Source: Arachnia propionica (lineage in GTDB: Bacteria; Actinomycetota; Actinomycetes; Propionibacteriales; Propionibacteriaceae). From it: 64,000 nucleotides of DNA. The position numbers were made by a program, and so were the translations under genes. Under the pieces are notes generated by a model that worked only from the letters and a program-made list of their open reading frames with translations, was not told the DNA's origin and made no database searches. Of this stretch, positions 61,829-64,000 are shown in pieces. The stretch's first letter is position 1; each line of letters opens with the position of its first letter. The stretch covers positions 1 to 64,000 of the forward strand of contig NZ_RQZG01000010.1 in assembly GCF_003859805.1 (NCBI RefSeq), written 5' to 3'.

Positions 61829-63139
61829 ATGTCGCTTCCGATTGGGCCGTGGCGCTTGACCTACACCCCGGGTCAGTGGATCGTGCTGGCCGGACCGAAA
61901 CTCGTCGCGGTCATGCAGCCCGCGCCGCCCAAGATGTCGTCGCTGGTGAACCAGCTGTGGAGCGACATCCAGGCCGCTCGCTCGCTCAGTTCGCTGCTGA
62001 ACGTGCTGCGCGGGTACTCCTTGGACCAGATGCCGGACTTCGCGGCCTTCGTCTGGGAGGGTGGCTCGCTGCACGGTCTGGCGCGCGGCCGGATCCATGT
62101 GGTGGACTCCAGCACCGGGGAGACGGCGCTCGACGGCGAGGGTGCGCTGACGTGGCACGAGGCCCACTTCGGGCAGGTGCGTGGCCTGCGCATCGAGATG
62201 ACTCCCGTGGATCACGAGACCGTGCTGCACCTGCCGCTCGTGGTGGGCGCGGTGGGCGCCTCCGCACTGCACCTGACCACTGACCCGGCGCAGTTGGTGA
62301 TGTTCCCGGACACCGAGAACCAGATCCCGGAGCCGAGTGCCCCGGCCCCGACACGCGCCCCGGAGCCGCTGGCCCCGGTGGTCGACCCGGAACCGTCGCC
62401 AGTGGTCGAGGAGTCCCCGAGGCTGTACGAGAGCCCGATCTCCCAGTCCTACGACGAACCGCGCAGCTACGAGGAGCCGAAGCTCTACGAGGAGCACCGT
62501 CCCTACGAGGAGCAGCACAGCTACGGGGATCCCATCGCGCAGCCCCAGCCCTCCTACGAGGAGCCCCGCAGCTACCAGGAGTCACCGGCCCAACCGCCGT
62601 ACGGGCACGATCCGTACGCGGCTCCGCAGCCGACGCCCTACCAGTCGCCGGTGGCACCGGCCCCGGTCCCGGTCGCGCCTGCACCGTCGCCGATCGTGCC
62701 GCCGCCCGCCCCGTCGCCGGTGGCCCTCGATGCCACCGAGGGCATGGAGCACGACGACTTCTCGCAGTCCTCCTTCTCGCGTCCGGAGCCCGTGATGCCG
62801 TCGATCGCGATGGGCATCCAGACCAACACGGGCGAGTTCCAGAACCTGATGAACGGCCTGGTGATCGGGCGTGCCCCGGACTCCTCGCGCGGCCCGGCAG
62901 GGGTCGGCACGATGCGGGTCCCCAGTCCAGGCAACGACATCTCCCGTAGTCACGTCCTGGTGCAGCCGGAAGGTCGGCAGGCCCGGATCACGGATCTCGA
63001 CTCCACCAACGGCACCACCATCCAGCTGGCCGACGATGAGCCGTTCCTGCTGGAGGACGGACAGTCCGTGGTGGTCCCGATCGGCACGGTGCTGAACCTG
63101 GGTGACGGCGTGAGCATGCGCATCGAGCAGGCCCGCTGA
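61829..63139 (+). CDS. FHA-domain protein with a Tyr/Glu/Pro-rich linker
   Basis: 436 aa from ATG 61829 (GGGAGA at good spacing; TAGTCT at 61795 as -10), preferred over ATG 61817. The N-terminal about 160 residues are an alpha/beta domain (MSLPIGPWRLTYTPGQW). A low-complexity linker (about 185-310) repeats SYEEP and PYEE. The C-terminal FHA domain (about 335-436) has LVIGRAPDS, NDISRSHVLV and TDLDSTNGT, the phosphothreonine-binding loops. FHA proteins link Ser/Thr kinases to cell-wall or secretion partners; the kinase is not in the window. Confidence 0.85.
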   Translation: MSLPIGPWRLTYTPGQWIVLAGPKLVAVMQPAPPKMSSLVNQLWSDIQAARSLSSLLNVLRGYSLDQMPDFAAFVWEGGSLHGLARGRIHVVDSSTGETALDGEGALTWHEAHFGQVRGLRIEMTPVDHETVLHLPLVVGAVGASALHLTTDPAQLVMFPDTENQIPEPSAPAPTRAPEPLAPVVDPEPSPVVEESPRLYESPISQSYDEPRSYEEPKLYEEHRPYEEQHSYGDPIAQPQPSYEEPRSYQESPAQPPYGHDPYAAPQPTPYQSPVAPAPVPVAPAPSPIVPPPAPSPVALDATEGMEHDDFSQSSFSRPEPVMPSIAMGIQTNTGEFQNLMNGLVIGRAPDSSRGPAGVGTMRVPSPGNDISRSHVLVQPEGRQARITDLDSTNGTTIQLADDEPFLLEDGQSVVVPIGTVLNLGDGVSMRIEQAR

Positions 63140-63156
63140 CCTGCCCCCACCTCCAA

Positions 63157-63187
63157 CCGGTGCCCCACGACGGGGCACCGGTTTCTG
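63157..63187 (+). terminator. Rho-independent-type terminator after the FHA gene
   Basis: AACCGGTGCCCC / GGGGCACCGGTT with a short ACGAC loop, followed by TCTGCTT. Confidence 0.75.
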
Positions 63188-63260
63188 CTTCCGGAAGTCA
63201 CGACATCGTCACCCTGTCACCGGGGCACGACGGCCACCCTCCCTGCTCCCAACCGTCCGT

Positions 63261-63384
63261 TTCACCTGTCTTGGTGCCGCTTTGCCCACGTTGGCGTGGA
63301 ATTGCCTGTCTTAAATCGAATTACCTGCCTAATAAGACAGGTATTTCCGAACAAGACAGGCGAACCGCACCCAGGACAGGCGAA
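63261..63384. repeat. Nested palindrome element, copy C (decayed)
   Basis: Contains TTCACCTGTCTT, ATTGCCTGTCTTAAATCGAA, AATAAGACAGGTATT and two GACAGGCGAACC units, clearly the family of copies A and B but with mismatches. Located between the FHA gene and dcd. Confidence 0.8.
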
Positions 63385-63417
63385 CCCTGTCCTCATCCCG
63401 TCTCCGGGCACGACGAT

Positions 63418-63993
63418 CTAGACGTTCGTGCGGTGGAAGTTCAGGTGGGAGCGCGACGGGGTGGGGCCTCGCTGACCCTGGTAGCGGGAGCCGTACTCCT
63501 TCGAGCCGTAGGGGTGCTCGGCGGGTGAGGACAGCTGGAAGAAGCACAGCTGCCCGATCTTCATGCCCGGCCACAGCTTCACCGGCAGCGTCGCCATGTT
63601 CGACAGCTCCAGCGTGACGTGCCCCGAGAACCCGGGGTCGATGAAACCGGCCGTGGAGTGGGTGAGCAGCCCGAGCCGCCCCAGCGACGACTTGCCCTCC
63701 AGCCGCGCCGCGACGCCGGGGCCGAGGCTCACCTGCTCCCAGGTGGAACCGAGCACGAACTCGCCGGGGTGCAGCACGAAGGCTTCACCGTCGTCGACCT
63801 CGATGAGCCGGGTCAGCTCGGACTGGTCCTCGGCCGGGTCGATGTGCGGGTACCGATGGTTCTCGAACACCCGGAAGAACTTGTCCAGGCGCACGTCGAC
63901 ACTCGACGGCTGGATCATCGTGGGCTCCCACGGGTCCAGTGCGATCCCCCCGGTGCTCACCTCGGCCAGGATGTCACGGTCGCTCAGCAGCAT
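63418..63993 (-). CDS. dcd: dCTP deaminase (probably bifunctional dCTP deaminase/dUTPase)
   Basis: 191 aa, complete. [23 protein letters not shown], the catalytic Glu/Arg region [15 protein letters not shown] and [17 protein letters not shown] are the Dcd/Dut signatures; the C-terminal [13 protein letters not shown] closes the active site. The trimeric enzyme makes dUMP (or dUTP) from dCTP. The actinomycete enzymes of this length are usually bifunctional; that part is inference. Confidence 0.95.
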   Translation of the reverse strand: MLLSDRDILAEVSTGGIALDPWEPTMIQPSSVDVRLDKFFRVFENHRYPHIDPAEDQSELTRLIEVDDGEAFVLHPGEFVLGSTWEQVSLGPGVAARLEGKSSLGRLGLLTHSTAGFIDPGFSGHVTLELSNMATLPVKLWPGMKIGQLCFFQLSSPAEHPYGSKEYGSRYQGQRGPTPSRSHLNFHRTNV

Positions 63994-64000
63994 GACCTGA

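Overview
The window is high-GC DNA from an actinomycete. The evidence is strong GC bias at third codon positions, several genes with a TANNNT -10 box 6-8 nt from the start codon (leaderless transcripts), a translational-type ileS T-box, and a two-gene dcd/FHA end like those of actinomycete chromosomes. A Propionibacteriaceae-like host is my guess from overall gene style; nothing here proves it.

Layout. 1-8.4 kb: a decayed PIN/HTH toxin-antitoxin pair, a NADAR protein, then a block of TPR-like protein, CHAT protease, RyR protein and membrane TrkA-N/RyR protein, arranged as two convergent overlapping pairs around a 37-bp divergent gap. 8.5-23.4 kb: a complete type III-B CRISPR-Cas locus. It has three arrays sharing one 37-bp repeat and one conserved leader. 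A translationally coupled operon runs cmr1-cmr2(cas10)-cmr3-cmr4-cmr5-cmr6-TIR/SAVED effector-cas6, and the third array is followed by a reverse transcriptase-Cas1 fusion and cas2. Cas10 keeps GGDD but has no room for an HD nuclease domain, so signalling to the TIR-SAVED effector should be the main output. The RT-Cas1 suggests spacer capture from RNA.

23.4-30.3 kb: a leader relic, gene remnants, a 22-bp-arm palindrome, and three tandem units each made of a Shine-Dalgarno, a five-codon Trp-rich ORF (MWIVW, MWLFW, MWIVW) and a strong hairpin. Two divergent pairs of uncharacterised, partly sigma-like or HTH-containing genes follow.

30.3-44.3 kb: two close paralogues and one distant one of a large helical-repeat family (DUF6493-like), with a secreted SGNH hydrolase between them, then tRNA-Ala(UGC), a divergent TetR/alpha-beta hydrolase pair, and a 714-aa unknown gene whose 5' region folds as a tRNA-like cloverleaf.

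44.3-64 kb: mainly housekeeping and transport genes: a DUF417 protein, a small membrane protein, an orphan VapB-like antitoxin, MFS and TerC transporters, a PBP transpeptidase, a rhomboid protease, an IS3 relic, YibE/F, an AbiEi/DUF559-like protein bracketed by large nested palindromes, ileS with its T-box, a secreted propeller-like protein, a MalY-type lyase, an FHA protein and dcd.

Most likely new or under-described items: the micro-ORF/hairpin units, the tRNA-like leader at 42081-42150, the extra C-terminal domain on TIR-SAVED, the TPR/CHAT/RyR/TrkA block, and the nested palindrome family. No database search was run. All family calls come from motif reading.
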